Below are positions 53,268-61,897 of a DNA stretch of 64,000 nucleotides, one piece after another (position 1 is the first letter of the stretch; each line of letters starts with the position of its first letter). The notes under the pieces were generated by a model, which was not told where the DNA came from, ran no database searches, and was given only the letters and a program-made list of their open reading frames with translations. A program made the translations under genes and the position numbers. This stretch comes from Citrobacter rodentium NBRC 105723 = DSM 16636 (lineage in GTDB: Bacteria > Pseudomonadota > Gammaproteobacteria > Enterobacterales > Enterobacteriaceae), in assembly GCF_021278985.1 (NCBI RefSeq), contig NZ_CP082833.1:4836001-4900000 (forward strand), given 5' to 3'.

Positions 53268-53429
53268 TCACTTAAGATGTTTTAAGTGAACGGGATACTG
53301 GGTTTTTGAGATTCTGACGGTCCTCTTTTTGGGCCGTTTTCTCTTTTCTGGCAGGATAAATTGCTTCACATTCTCCCGCATTTTCTTTAGCTTCGTTGGG
53401 ATCGTCCCCGGTTTACCCAGTGAGCACCA
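53268..53429 (-). pseudogene. IS4-family transposase, C-terminal fragment
   Basis: Encodes the last 53 residues (from WCSLGKPGTIPTKLKKM to the stop) of the transposase whose first 385 residues are at 56136-57291. The basic tail resembles that of IS4 InsG. The two parts are in the same frame once the IS66 and one target duplication are removed. The last six codons and stop lie in a perfect 10-bp hairpin (53266-53291). Confidence 0.88.
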
Positions 53430-53489
53430 GATAAGTGTAAGCGTCTCATTTAAACCGTCTGGTCTGTTTCCTCCGGCTCCACAAAAATA

Positions 53490-54167
53490 ATGTCCATCAT
53501 TTTTAGTGGACACTATCGTATGGAATACCGGACCTGGATTACTGAAGCTTTACGCCTTCACTTCGAAGAACATTTACCTCGGGTTGTGGCCGGACGTCGC
53601 CTGGGTGTACCAAAATCAACAGTTTGTAGTATGTTCGTGCGCTTTCGGAGAGCTGGCCTTTCGTGGCCTTTGCCCGCAGGCATGTCGGAGCAGGAACTTG
53701 ATGCCTGCCTTTACGGACAATTTTCCACGGTACCAGTCGTACGTCCTGAAAGCACCGTTATATCCGAAACCCCCGTGGTAAAAAAACGTCCCCGGCGGCC
53801 CAACTTCCCTTATGAGTTTAAAATCGCCTTAGTGGAGCAGTCACTGCAGCCCGGAGCCTGTGTGGCGCAGATCGCCCGGGAAAACGGAATCAACGATAAC
53901 CTGCTCTTCAACTGGCGCCATCAATACCGGAAAGGTGGCCTGCTGCCTTCCGGAAAAAATATGCCGGCACTGCTTCCCGTGACGTTAACGCCGGAGCCGG
54001 ATAATAAAATCCCGGCCCCCGCACAGGAACCAGAGCAGATAAATACACCGTCCGACAGTCTGTGTTGTGAGCTGGTTCTGCCGGCCGGAACTCTCAGGCT
54101 TAAAGGTAAACTGACGCCGGCGTTATTACAGACACTTATCCGCGAAATAAAAGGGAGCAGCCACTGA
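53490..54167 (+). CDS. tnpA: IS66 accessory protein TnpA, copy 2
   Basis: 225 aa, same translation as the copy at 11524-12201, with the two HTH-like segments intact. TGATG overlap with tnpB. Confidence 0.88.
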   Translation: MSIIFSGHYRMEYRTWITEALRLHFEEHLPRVVAGRRLGVPKSTVCSMFVRFRRAGLSWPLPAGMSEQELDACLYGQFSTVPVVRPESTVISETPVVKKRPRRPNFPYEFKIALVEQSLQPGACVAQIARENGINDNLLFNWRHQYRKGGLLPSGKNMPALLPVTLTPEPDNKIPAPAQEPEQINTPSDSLCCELVLPAGTLRLKGKLTPALLQTLIREIKGSSH

Positions 54168-54514
54168 TGATATCTCTCCCTGCAGGTTCGCGTATCTGGC
54201 TGGTTGCAGGTATCACCGATATGCGAAATGGCTTTAACGGCCTGGCATCAAAAGTTCAGAACGTCCTGAAGGATGACCCGTTCTCCGGACACCTGTTCAT
54301 CTTCCGCGGACGCCGGGGTGACCAGATAAAAGTGTTGTGGGCTGACAGTGACGGACTGTGCCTCTTCACCAAACGCCTGGAGCGGGGCCGCTTCATCTGG
54401 CCAGTCACCCGTGACGGCAAGGTGCACCTTACTCCGGCTCAGTTATCCATGCTTCTTGAAGGTATCAACTGGAAGCACCCGAAACGAACGGAACGCGCTG
54501 GAATCCGCATATAA
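54167..54514 (+). CDS. tnpB: IS66 accessory protein TnpB, copy 2
   Basis: 115 aa, same translation as the copy at 12201-12548, including the GITDMRNGFNGL hallmark. No disabling change. Confidence 0.93.
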   Translation: MISLPAGSRIWLVAGITDMRNGFNGLASKVQNVLKDDPFSGHLFIFRGRRGDQIKVLWADSDGLCLFTKRLERGRFIWPVTRDGKVHLTPAQLSMLLEGINWKHPKRTERAGIRI

Positions 54515-54533
54515 CCCGTTGTAAAGTGAGGAT

Positions 54534-56105
54534 ATGGACACCTCACTTGCTCATGAGAACGCCCGCCTGCGGGCACTGTTGCAGACGCAACAGGACACCA
54601 TCCGCCAGATGGCCGAATACAACCGCCTGCTCTCACAGCGGGTGGCGGCTTATGCTTCCGAAATCAACCGGCTGAAGGCGCTGGTTGCGAAACTGCAACG
54701 TATGCAGTTCGGTAAAAGCTCAGAAAAACTTCGCGCAAAAACCGAACGGCAGATACAGGATGCACAGGAGAGAATCAGCGCACTTCAGGAAGAAATGGCT
54801 GAAACGCTGGGTGAGCAATATGACCCGGCACTGCCATCCGCCCTGCGCCAGTCTTCAGCCCGTAAACCGTTACCGGCCTCACTTCCCCGTGAAACCCGGG
54901 TTATCCGGCCGGAAGAGGAATGCTGTCCTGCCTGTGGTGGTGAACTCAGTTCTCTGGGATGTGATGTGTCAGAGCAACTGGAGCTTATCAGCAGCGCCTT
55001 TAAGGTTATCGAAACACAACGTCCGAAACTGGCCTGTTGCCGGTGCGACCATATCGTGCAGGCACCAGTACCTTCAAAACCCATTGCACGCAGTTATGCC
55101 GGAGCGGGGCTTCTGGCCCATGTTGTCACCGGGAAATATGCAGACCATCTGCCGTTATACCGCCAGTCAGAAATATACCGTCGTCAGGGAGTGGAGCTGA
55201 GCCGTGCCACACTGGGGCGCTGGACAGGTGCTGTTGCTGAACTGCTGGAGCCGCTGTATGACGTCCTGCGCCAGTATGTGCTGATGCCCGGTAAAGTCCA
55301 TGCTGATGATATCCCCGTCCCGGTCCAGGAGCCGGGCAGCGGTAAAACCCGGACAGCCCGGCTGTGGGTCTACGTCCGTGATGACCGTAACGCCGGTTCA
55401 CAGATGCCCCCGGCGGTCTGGTTCGCGTACAGCCCGGACCGGAAAGGCATACATCCACAGAATCACCTGTCCGGTTACAGCGGAGTGCTTCAGGCCGATG
55501 CTTACGGTGGCTACCGGGCGTTATACGAATCCGGCAGAATAACGGAAGCCGCGTGTATGGCCCATGCCCGGAGAAAAATCCACGATGTGCATGCAAGAGC
55601 GCCAACCGATATCACCACGGAAGCCCTGCAGCGTATCGGTGAACTGTATGCCATCGAAGCAGAAGTCCGGGGATGTTCAGCAGAACAGCGTCTGGCGGCA
55701 AGAAAAGCCAGAGCTGCGTCACTGATGCAGTCACTGTATGACTGGATACAGACTCAGATGAAAACACTGTCGCGTCACTCGGATACGGCAAAAGCGTTCG
55801 CATACCTGCTGAAACAGTGGGATAGCCTGAACGTGTACTGCAGTAATGGCTGGGTGGAAATCGACAACAACATCGCAGAGAACGCCTTAAGGGGAGTGGC
55901 CGTAGGCCGGAAAAACTGGCTGTTCGCGGGTTCTGACAGCGGTGGCGAACATGCGGCGGTGTTGTACTCGCTGATCGGCACATGCCGTCTGAACAATGTG
56001 GAGCCAGAAAAATGGCTGCGTTACGTCATTGAGCATATCCAGGACTGGCCGGCAAATCGGGTACGCGATCTGTTGCCCTGGAAAGTTGATCTGAGCTCTC
56101 AGTAA
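54534..56105 (+). CDS. tnpC: IS66 transposase TnpC, copy 2
   Basis: 523 aa, same translation as the copy at 12568-14139; DDE segments and zinc-binding cysteines all present, so this copy is also potentially active. Transcribed antisense to the IS4 transposase it interrupts. Confidence 0.95.
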   Translation: MDTSLAHENARLRALLQTQQDTIRQMAEYNRLLSQRVAAYASEINRLKALVAKLQRMQFGKSSEKLRAKTERQIQDAQERISALQEEMAETLGEQYDPALPSALRQSSARKPLPASLPRETRVIRPEEECCPACGGELSSLGCDVSEQLELISSAFKVIETQRPKLACCRCDHIVQAPVPSKPIARSYAGAGLLAHVVTGKYADHLPLYRQSEIYRRQGVELSRATLGRWTGAVAELLEPLYDVLRQYVLMPGKVHADDIPVPVQEPGSGKTRTARLWVYVRDDRNAGSQMPPAVWFAYSPDRKGIHPQNHLSGYSGVLQADAYGGYRALYESGRITEAACMAHARRKIHDVHARAPTDITTEALQRIGELYAIEAEVRGCSAEQRLAARKARAASLMQSLYDWIQTQMKTLSRHSDTAKAFAYLLKQWDSLNVYCSNGWVEIDNNIAENALRGVAVGRKNWLFAGSDSGGEHAAVLYSLIGTCRLNNVEPEKWLRYVIEHIQDWPANRVRDLLPWKVDLSSQ

Positions 56106-56135
56106 ATATCAATACGGTTCTGGCGAGCCGCTTAC

Positions 56136-57291
56136 AGATAAGTTCATCCTGGATTAGTCTCATCGCCATCACGAAGCTTATCCGCAGCGGCGGCACTTTT
56201 GCTTCCCGTGCTATCTGACTCATCTCCATCCGTATCAGATTATAGGCCGTCAGCAGGCCCCATATTTCCTGGTAAATCCCGCTCACTTTCTGACTGCGCA
56301 ACAGCGTGGCTGTGCTCAGCTGGAACTGTTTCAGTTCTCCATAACCATTTTCTATGCTCCATCGTTCCTGATATACATAACGCAGCGCCTCTGCCGGATA
56401 CTGCCCCGGCTCTGTCAGAGAGGTGATAAAACCTTTGTAATCGCCTGATTCATCTTCATATTCTATTAGCCGGGCCTGCCAGTTTTCTGGCAGCGAACTG
56501 TCCTGTTTGCGGGCCTGCGGCGAGACCTGCATCTCCACCAGATGGTCTCCTCCGGCGAAGGTTTCAACTATGCGGTATTTTGTATTGCCCTTCAGGGGAA
56601 CCAGCCAGTGCGCTTCCTGCTGCCTGCGCTGCCAGTTAATCAGTAACTCTGCGGACAGATAACATCGGTCAAACAGGGTCAGGCTCTTCGCCTGCGGCGA
56701 TAACTGCTTCGCGTAACTGACTTCTCCGGTGTTTGCCGGGCCGAATTTTACGCCGTGAATCAATCTGCTGCGCAGTGACATCATGGCGCACAGCCTGACC
56801 ATCGGGTACTCGGTGTGTCTGTCCGGACGATGCTTTATGTACTCAAAATGCTCAGCAAGTTCGGGCGTATCGGGAGTACGAAAAAGCGTGCTATCAACGG
56901 CAAACAGGCGCAGCCCGTACCAGAGGTCATCCTTGTCTTCCTGCTGCGTCCAGTGGCTGGCCGTCAGGGTGAAGAGCTCCCGGAGCGGTTCATCACTGAG
57001 TCTCTGACGGGCCTGGGCAACAGAGCTGGCGGCGAGAGTCTCGCCTTCCTGTGAACTCAGGACGAGATCGAGTTTTGTCACAACGTCCGTGATGGAGCGG
57101 TCGCGATACAGGCCCATGCCCACAATCAGCCAGACCACGAGTTCTGCGGGGAGCTTACGTTTACGGATACTGGCTTTATTGGTGGAATCAAGGACCTGAG
57201 AAATCCACTCAAGGGGAATGGCACGCTGAAAACAGGAAAGTGAAGCGGGTTCAGCCCAGGTCTGGGTATCGTCAAGCCAGGTCGAAAGCAT
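56136..57291 (-). pseudogene. IS4-family transposase, N-terminal fragment
   Basis: First 385 residues of a DDE transposase. The IS4-group hallmarks are visible: first Asp in LFAVDSTLFRTPD, second in LTLFDRCYLS, and the YREK box YQERWSIENGYGELK (Y-x2-R-x3-E-x6-K). After LIQDELI the frame runs into IS66 sequence and stops 36 codons later (56026-56028), giving a chimeric 421-residue ORF. Joined in frame with the fragment at 53268-53429 it restores a 438-aa protein, about IS4 transposase size. Catalytic residues remain, but the tail is replaced, so activity is doubtful. Confidence 0.92.
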
Positions 57292-57438
57292 AAAAAAGCC
57301 CCATCAGAAAATTGATGAGGCTATTGTCACCTACCCACTGGATCGTTCAACCGATCATTTTGCTTAACCGATCGGTGTTAGCTCTTTAGCGGGTTTTTTC
57401 TCGTCAGAGTAAAACGGATGAGCATCCTGCTCCGGGCA

Positions 57439-57642
57439 TTACTCTTTATGAGAGAGTTTCTCAGCCTGAATGCCGCTGTCTGCGTCTCTTTTCGCAGTTG
57501 CATCGTCATCGTTCATGGCTTTCTTGAAACCCTTGATTGCCGTGCCCAGGTCTCCACCCAGCGTGCGTAACTTCTTCGTACCAAACAGCAGAACAACCAG
57601 TGCGGCAATCACCAGCAGTTTGGTAATACTTATCTCACCCAT
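57439..57642 (-). CDS. tatE: Sec-independent translocase protein TatE
   Basis: TatA paralogue of the twin-arginine export system, 67 aa. One N-terminal membrane helix (ITKLLVIAALVVLLFG, about 5-20), a hinge, and the amphipathic helix KLRTLGGDLGTAIKGFKKAM, then an acidic tail. Convergent with lipA; the terminator on its 3' side has been split by the IS4 element, whose right end begins 48 bp beyond its stop. Confidence 0.95.
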   Translation of the reverse strand: MGEISITKLLVIAALVVLLFGTKKLRTLGGDLGTAIKGFKKAMNDDDATAKRDADSGIQAEKLSHKE

Positions 57643-57769
57643 ATATACCTTCTTGACTTAAAACAGGCAGCAAAACGCGCCTTAGTAACCCGATAACATT
57701 AACGGTCATTTACGCGCGCACACAATAGCAATCTGTAACAAGGTGAATCAAGCAGCGTTTAAAAAAACA

Positions 57770-58558
57770 TCATAATAATTGCGGTGGCGCAAATCTGCGG
57801 TTACGTAGCACTGGCAATTGCGCGCGAACCTGGCGGATTCGTTCCATGGAAATGTCCGTCATAATCAGCGCCGGGCTCTCCGCCGCTGCGGCAAGGGTGA
57901 CCCCGAACGGGTCGATAATGCGGCTCTGGCCGATATTTTTATTGCCGCACTCCCCGGCGGCAACCATGTAGCACGTGGTATCCAGCGCTCGGGCGGCCAG
58001 CAGCGTCGCCCAGTGATGCTCTTTCAGCGCGCCGCGCACCCAGGCCGCTGGCAGCACCAGCACGTCAGCCCCCTGTAGCGCCTGGGCAAGGGCCAGTTCA
58101 GGAAAGCGCAGATCGTAACAGGTCATCAGCCCCACCCTGAACTCCCCTACCTCAATCAGCGGCGCAATAGCGTTGCCGGCGTCCACGTTACGCGACTCCT
58201 GTATGGCAAAGGCATCATAAAGATGCAGCTTGGCGTAGCTGGCGATAATTTTCCCGCCGCGTAGCGCCAGCAGGGTATTTACCGCACGACCGGGGAGCGA
58301 AGGGACATGAATCGTCAGGATGGTGGTCATCGTATTCGAGGCGCTCTCGCGTAGCAGCAGCTTCAGGAAATCGCCTTCCAGTCGCTGTGCGGATTTCACC
58401 GACAGATCGGGATCGTCATCATCACGCGCCAGCAACGCCTCCGGCAGCACCAGCAGCGACACGCCCTTTTGAGCAGCCTGCGACATCAATGTTACGCAGG
58501 TTTCCGCATTCTTTTCCCAAACGGGACTCACGGCAAATTGCCCGGCGGCAGCAAACAT
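57770..58558 (-). CDS. ybeM: Nitrilase-family amidase YbeM (deaminated glutathione amidase-like)
   Basis: Carbon-nitrogen hydrolase of 262 aa. Catalytic triad positions: Glu in LPEALLARD, Lys in AKLHLYDAF and Cys in MTCYDLRFPE. Relatives hydrolyse deaminated glutathione as metabolite repair. The ATG at 58558 has GGAGG a few bases upstream; a TTG eleven codons earlier is in frame but unsupported. The frame is intact here, whereas the K-12 gene is reported as frameshifted (from memory). Confidence 0.9.
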   Translation of the reverse strand: MFAAAGQFAVSPVWEKNAETCVTLMSQAAQKGVSLLVLPEALLARDDDDPDLSVKSAQRLEGDFLKLLLRESASNTMTTILTIHVPSLPGRAVNTLLALRGGKIIASYAKLHLYDAFAIQESRNVDAGNAIAPLIEVGEFRVGLMTCYDLRFPELALAQALQGADVLVLPAAWVRGALKEHHWATLLAARALDTTCYMVAAGECGNKNIGQSRIIDPFGVTLAAAAESPALIMTDISMERIRQVRAQLPVLRNRRFAPPQLL

Positions 58559-58647
58559 AATCCCTCCAGTCAGTTTTGATAAACTCGCCAACGGTTACTA
58601 TTCGGCGTTACACTTCGCCTTTAACAATCAAATAGCAGGATTTTGCG

Positions 58648-59031
58648 GTGTTACAACTCCTTTTAGCGGTTTTTATTGGCGGCGGCACAGGAAGTGTAGC
58701 GAGATGGATGCTCAGCATGCGCTTCAATCCGGTGCATCAGGCTATCCCCATCGGAACGCTAACGGCAAACTTGCTGGGCGCATTCATTATTGGTATGGGA
58801 CTGGCGTGGTTCAGCCGCATGACAAATATAGACCCGATGTGGAAAGTGCTCATCACAACCGGATTTTGCGGCGGACTGACTACCTTCTCCACCTTTTCGG
58901 CAGAGGTGGTTTTCTTATTGCAGGAAGGACGTTTCGCGTGGGCACTGCTCAATGTGGCAGTTAATTTACTGGGATCGTTTGCCATGACCGCGCTGGCGTT
59001 CTGGCTGTTTTCCGCTGCCAGCGCCAACTGA
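58648..59031 (+). CDS. crcB: Fluoride channel CrcB/Fluc
   Basis: Dimeric fluoride exporter, 127 aa from a GTG start, with four membrane helices. Conserved GGGTGSVARW near 11-20, NLLGAFIIG near 42 with the essential Asn, and GFCGGLTTFSTFSAE near 74-88 with the phenylalanine ladder. Divergent from ybeM. I see no fluoride riboswitch in the short leader. Confidence 0.95.
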   Translation: MLQLLLAVFIGGGTGSVARWMLSMRFNPVHQAIPIGTLTANLLGAFIIGMGLAWFSRMTNIDPMWKVLITTGFCGGLTTFSTFSAEVVFLLQEGRFAWALLNVAVNLLGSFAMTALAFWLFSAASAN

Positions 59032-59036
59032 AGGCC

Positions 59037-59066
59037 AAAAAAAACCCGCTTAATAAGCGGGTTTTG
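59037..59066. terminator. Bidirectional terminator between crcB and cspE
   Basis: Stem AACCCGCTT/AAGCGGGTT with A-run on the left and T-run on the right, serving both convergent genes. Confidence 0.85.
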
Positions 59067-59085
59067 AATTCTTGCTGACGTAGGC

Positions 59086-59295
59086 TTACAGAGCAGTTAC
59101 GTTTGCAGCAGAAGGGCCTTTGGCACCGTTAGTGATTTCGAACTCTACGCGCTGACCTTCAGCCAGAGTTTTAAAACCATTGGTCTGGATTGCAGAGAAG
59201 TGTACGAACACATCTTTGCTGCCATCTTCCGGAGTAATGAAACCGAATCCTTTGGACTCATTAAACCACTTAACGTTACCTTTAATCTTAGACAT
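59086..59295 (-). CDS. cspE: Cold-shock-like RNA chaperone CspE
   Basis: Constitutive nucleic-acid chaperone and antiterminator, 69 aa. RNP1 KGFGFITP and RNP2 VFVHFSAI are present; nearly identical to E. coli CspE. The ATG at 59295 starts MSKIKGNVKWF; an in-frame start ten codons upstream gives a non-conserved extension. The long A/T-rich leader up to 59469 holds the promoter. Confidence 0.95.
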   Translation of the reverse strand: MSKIKGNVKWFNESKGFGFITPEDGSKDVFVHFSAIQTNGFKTLAEGQRVEFEITNGAKGPSAANVTAL

Positions 59296-59469
59296 CAAAA
59301 TTACCTTTACATGAAAAATAGACACAAATGCTGTGTCGGGTATCAGTACACCAATTGTGGTACGCTTTGTCCAGTCGAACTTTGATAAAAAGTGATAAAT
59401 ATCGCGTTATTTTTCGCTATAAGCTTATAGCTTACTGTTTTATATGCGATTTTAGAGCCTTTCGTCGGT

Positions 59470-60048
59470 TCAGAACTGGAAACGCATCCATGCAAAATAG
59501 ACGTTACCGTTATTGTAAGTACCGGGGATGTAGGTCATCTGGAAAGTCGCCGGTCCGTAGCCAATGGAGGCCAGCGGCAGCAGGACGGGGACCGGGATGT
59601 ATTTCCAGTTATCGCGCGCCGTCACGCCTGCGGTAAACCCTAACCCCAGATGGAAGTTGTCATCCGGCAGCGGTCGCCAGGTGCTTTCCCATCCGTAACC
59701 GCCGATAGGCTCCCACTTATTCCATGAGTCTTTAAAGGCCATCACGTACAGCCCGTGCCAGTTCCCTTTTTCATCCCAGCGCGACTGACCAAAACCACCG
59801 CCCCAGGGCCGCTCGTTATAGCGATCGGTTTTCCTTTTGTCGTAAGCAAAACGGGCATGCCAGGTAATGGCCGGAATATATAAATCGTAATGCTCAGGTT
59901 CGCGCCACGTTTCGGCGACATTATCCGTAAAGGTATTAAACCATCCTTTCTCATCCGTCCCGGCATGCGCTGGCAGGCTCACCTGAATAATAAGCAACGT
60001 AATAAACAAAAAATATTTTTTAGCAACTATCACAACGTTTACAACCAT
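59470..60048 (-). CDS. pagP: Lipid A palmitoyltransferase PagP
   Basis: Outer-membrane enzyme that transfers palmitate to lipid A, giving resistance to cationic peptides. An N-terminal signal peptide ends at PAHA before GTDEKGW; the eight-strand barrel follows (YIPAITWHARFAYDK with the catalytic His, WGGGFGQSRWDEKGN) and ends in Phe. Closer to the Salmonella protein in its N-terminal half (GWFNTFTDNVAETW). The start is uncertain: ATG at 60048 gives 192 aa, GTG at 60033 gives 187 aa; neither has a clear ribosome site. A PhoP-type promoter lies upstream. Confidence 0.93.
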   Translation of the reverse strand: MVVNVVIVAKKYFLFITLLIIQVSLPAHAGTDEKGWFNTFTDNVAETWREPEHYDLYIPAITWHARFAYDKRKTDRYNERPWGGGFGQSRWDEKGNWHGLYVMAFKDSWNKWEPIGGYGWESTWRPLPDDNFHLGLGFTAGVTARDNWKYIPVPVLLPLASIGYGPATFQMTYIPGTYNNGNVYFAWMRFQF

Positions 60049-60065
60049 TCATAAAAACAGCCTGC

Positions 60066-60100
60066 ATCATACCAAAAATAAGTTTAACAGAAGCTTAATG
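60066..60100 (-). promoter_or_regulatory. Possible PhoP box and -10 of pagP
   Basis: On the minus strand, direct-repeat hexamers CATTAA and TGTTAA are separated by five bases (60084-60100), then 12 bp, then TATGAT (60066-60071). The spacing fits a class I PhoP promoter, although the first hexamer matches the GGTTTA/TGTTTA consensus only partly. pagP is PhoP-activated in Salmonella. Confidence 0.5.
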
Positions 60101-60386
60101 GCTGCTTTTTTAACCAATATCGGATTGTTCCCTATGTTAATTTTAGCCCGCTAAAACCTTATTATTAGCATTGTTATAAATCACTAACTTATCAGCAAGA
60201 TAATGCGTGATTTTTGTCCGGTCACGCGGAATACTCTTTCCGGACGGCAATTAATAACAAAACCCCACCATTAAAATTACAAATATATTACAACCAGCTC
60301 TTTTTCAAAAAATGTGAACAAAGAGATTTAATCTTCCTGGCGCTGGTGTAAAAATAGCCGCTAACCGGGTTTAATCCGTCTGTTTA

Positions 60387-60400
60387 TTGATTTTAATCAG
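60387..60400 (+). promoter_or_regulatory. FNR box upstream of dcuC
   Basis: TTGAT-TTTA-ATCAG matches the FNR consensus TTGAT-N4-ATCAA at nine of ten specified bases, about 98 bp before dcuC, which is FNR-activated anaerobically in E. coli. The rest of the 443-bp pagP-dcuC gap is A/T-rich with no ORF of interest. Confidence 0.72.
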
Positions 60401-60491
60401 CAAGCCTGCGGCATTTATTCGGCACATTTTCATACCTCTTTTTTGGTATTTACTTATTTTACAACTGGGCGTCCGCACGACAGGGGAAACA

Positions 60492-61877
60492 ATGTTAACA
60501 GTTATCGAACTCCTTATTGGGGTTGTGGTTATCGTGGGTGTAGCGCGCTACATCATAAAAGGGTATTCGGCGACAGGCGTGCTTTTTGTCGGCGGCCTGG
60601 TCTTGCTGATCATTAGCGCGCTGATGGGGCACAAAGTGCTGCCTGCCAGCGAGTCGAGCACCGGCTATACCGCAACCGATATCATTGAATACATCAAGAT
60701 CCTGCTGATGAGCCGCGGCGGCGATCTTGGCATGATGATCATGATGCTCTGCGGTTTTGCCGCCTACATGACCCATATCGGCGCCAACGATATGGTCGTC
60801 AAGCTGGCCTCCAGACCGCTGCAATACATTAACTCACCCTATCTGCTGATGATCGCCGCCTATTTTGTCGCCTGTCTGATGTCGCTGGCGGTCTCTTCCG
60901 CCACCGGGCTGGGCGTGCTGCTGATGGCGACGCTTTTTCCGGTGATGGTCAACGTCGGGATCAGCCGCGGCGCGGCGGCGGCAATCTGCGCCTCGCCGGC
61001 AGCAATCATTCTTTCGCCAACCTCCGGCGACGTGGTGCTGGCGGCAAAAGCGGCGGAGATGCCGTTGATTGATTTTGCCTTTAAAACCACGCTGCCTATC
61101 TCCATCGCCGCGATTATCGGCATGGCGATCGCCCACTTCTTCTGGCAGCGCTATCTGGATAAGAAAGAAAATATCACTCGTGAAATACTGGACGTTAATG
61201 AAATCACCACCACGGCGCCAGCGTTCTATGCCATTCTGCCGTTTACGCCGATTATCGGCGTGCTGGTTTTTGACGGTAAGTGGGGACCGCAGCTGCACAT
61301 CATCACCATTCTGGTGCTCTGTATGCTTATTGCGGCAGTGCTGGAGTTTGTGCGCGGTTTCAACACCCAGAAGGTCTTTTCCGGGCTTGAGGTGGCTTAT
61401 CGCGGCATGGCGGACGCCTTTGCTAACGTGGTGATGCTGTTAGTCGCGGCGGGCGTGTTCGCCCAGGGGCTGAGTACCATCGGCTTTATCCAGAGCCTGA
61501 TCTCCATCGCCACCTCGTTTGGCTCGGCGAGCATCATTCTGATGCTGGTGCTGGTGATCCTGACCATGCTGGCGGCAATGACCACCGGTTCCGGTAACGC
61601 GCCGTTCTATGCGTTCGTCGAAATGATCCCCAAACTGGCGCACTCTTCCGGCATCAACCCGGCGTATCTGTCGATTCCGATGCTGCAAGCCTCCAACCTG
61701 GGTCGGACTATTTCTCCGGTTTCAGGCGTGGTGGTCGCAGTCGCCGGGATGGCGAAAATTTCGCCTTTTGAAGTGGTAAAACGCACTTCCGTACCGGTCA
61801 TGGTGGGGCTGTTAATCGTGATTATCGCTACCGAAGTGATGGTGCCGGGCGCATCAACCGCCGTAACCGGCGGTTGA
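60492..61877 (+). CDS. dcuC: Anaerobic C4-dicarboxylate carrier DcuC
   Basis: Inner-membrane succinate exporter and fumarate/succinate antiporter used in fermentation, 461 aa from the ATG at 60492, preceded by AGGGGAAA. About twelve hydrophobic segments run through the whole protein. A longer in-frame start (60387) would begin inside the FNR box and is rejected. It lies next to the citrate regulator genes dpiAB, as in E. coli. Confidence 0.95.
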   Translation: MLTVIELLIGVVVIVGVARYIIKGYSATGVLFVGGLVLLIISALMGHKVLPASESSTGYTATDIIEYIKILLMSRGGDLGMMIMMLCGFAAYMTHIGANDMVVKLASRPLQYINSPYLLMIAAYFVACLMSLAVSSATGLGVLLMATLFPVMVNVGISRGAAAAICASPAAIILSPTSGDVVLAAKAAEMPLIDFAFKTTLPISIAAIIGMAIAHFFWQRYLDKKENITREILDVNEITTTAPAFYAILPFTPIIGVLVFDGKWGPQLHIITILVLCMLIAAVLEFVRGFNTQKVFSGLEVAYRGMADAFANVVMLLVAAGVFAQGLSTIGFIQSLISIATSFGSASIILMLVLVILTMLAAMTTGSGNAPFYAFVEMIPKLAHSSGINPAYLSIPMLQASNLGRTISPVSGVVVAVAGMAKISPFEVVKRTSVPVMVGLLIVIIATEVMVPGASTAVTGG

Positions 61878-61897
61878 TCGTATTTCACTTTTGCATT

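Larger units (their letters stand above)
53429..56143 (+). mobile_element. Complete IS66-family insertion sequence, copy 2
   Basis: Element 53437-56135, 2,699 bp, with the same ends and three genes as copy 1 at 11471-14169. It is flanked by an 8-bp duplication AGATAAGT (53429-53436 and 56136-56143) that belongs to the IS4 transposase gene, proving that it inserted there after the IS4 element arrived. Same orientation as copy 1; the two are about 42 kb apart. Confidence 0.95.
53248..57391 (-). mobile_element. IS4-family element interrupted by IS66
   Basis: Outer element 53259-57380. Terminal inverted repeats TAACACCGTTCACTTAAG (left) and TAACACCGATCGGTTAAG (right, inverted) match at 15 of 18 bases, and an 11-bp target duplication GCTCTTTAGCG flanks it (53248-53258, 57381-57391), in the range of IS4. 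Removing the inner IS66 (2,699 bp) and one 8-bp duplication leaves 1,415 bp, close to the size of IS4. Its single transposase gene, on the minus strand, is split. Confidence 0.93.

Noticed and set aside
53207..57400. Composite transposon or integrated cargo in the IS cluster
   Set aside because: After removing the two nested IS elements no other gene remains, and the chromosomal flanks rejoin exactly as lipA and tatE.
58560..58647. Possible fluoride riboswitch before crcB
   Set aside because: The leader is short and lacks the conserved GGNGAUGG...pseudoknot elements; many enterobacterial crcB genes have none.
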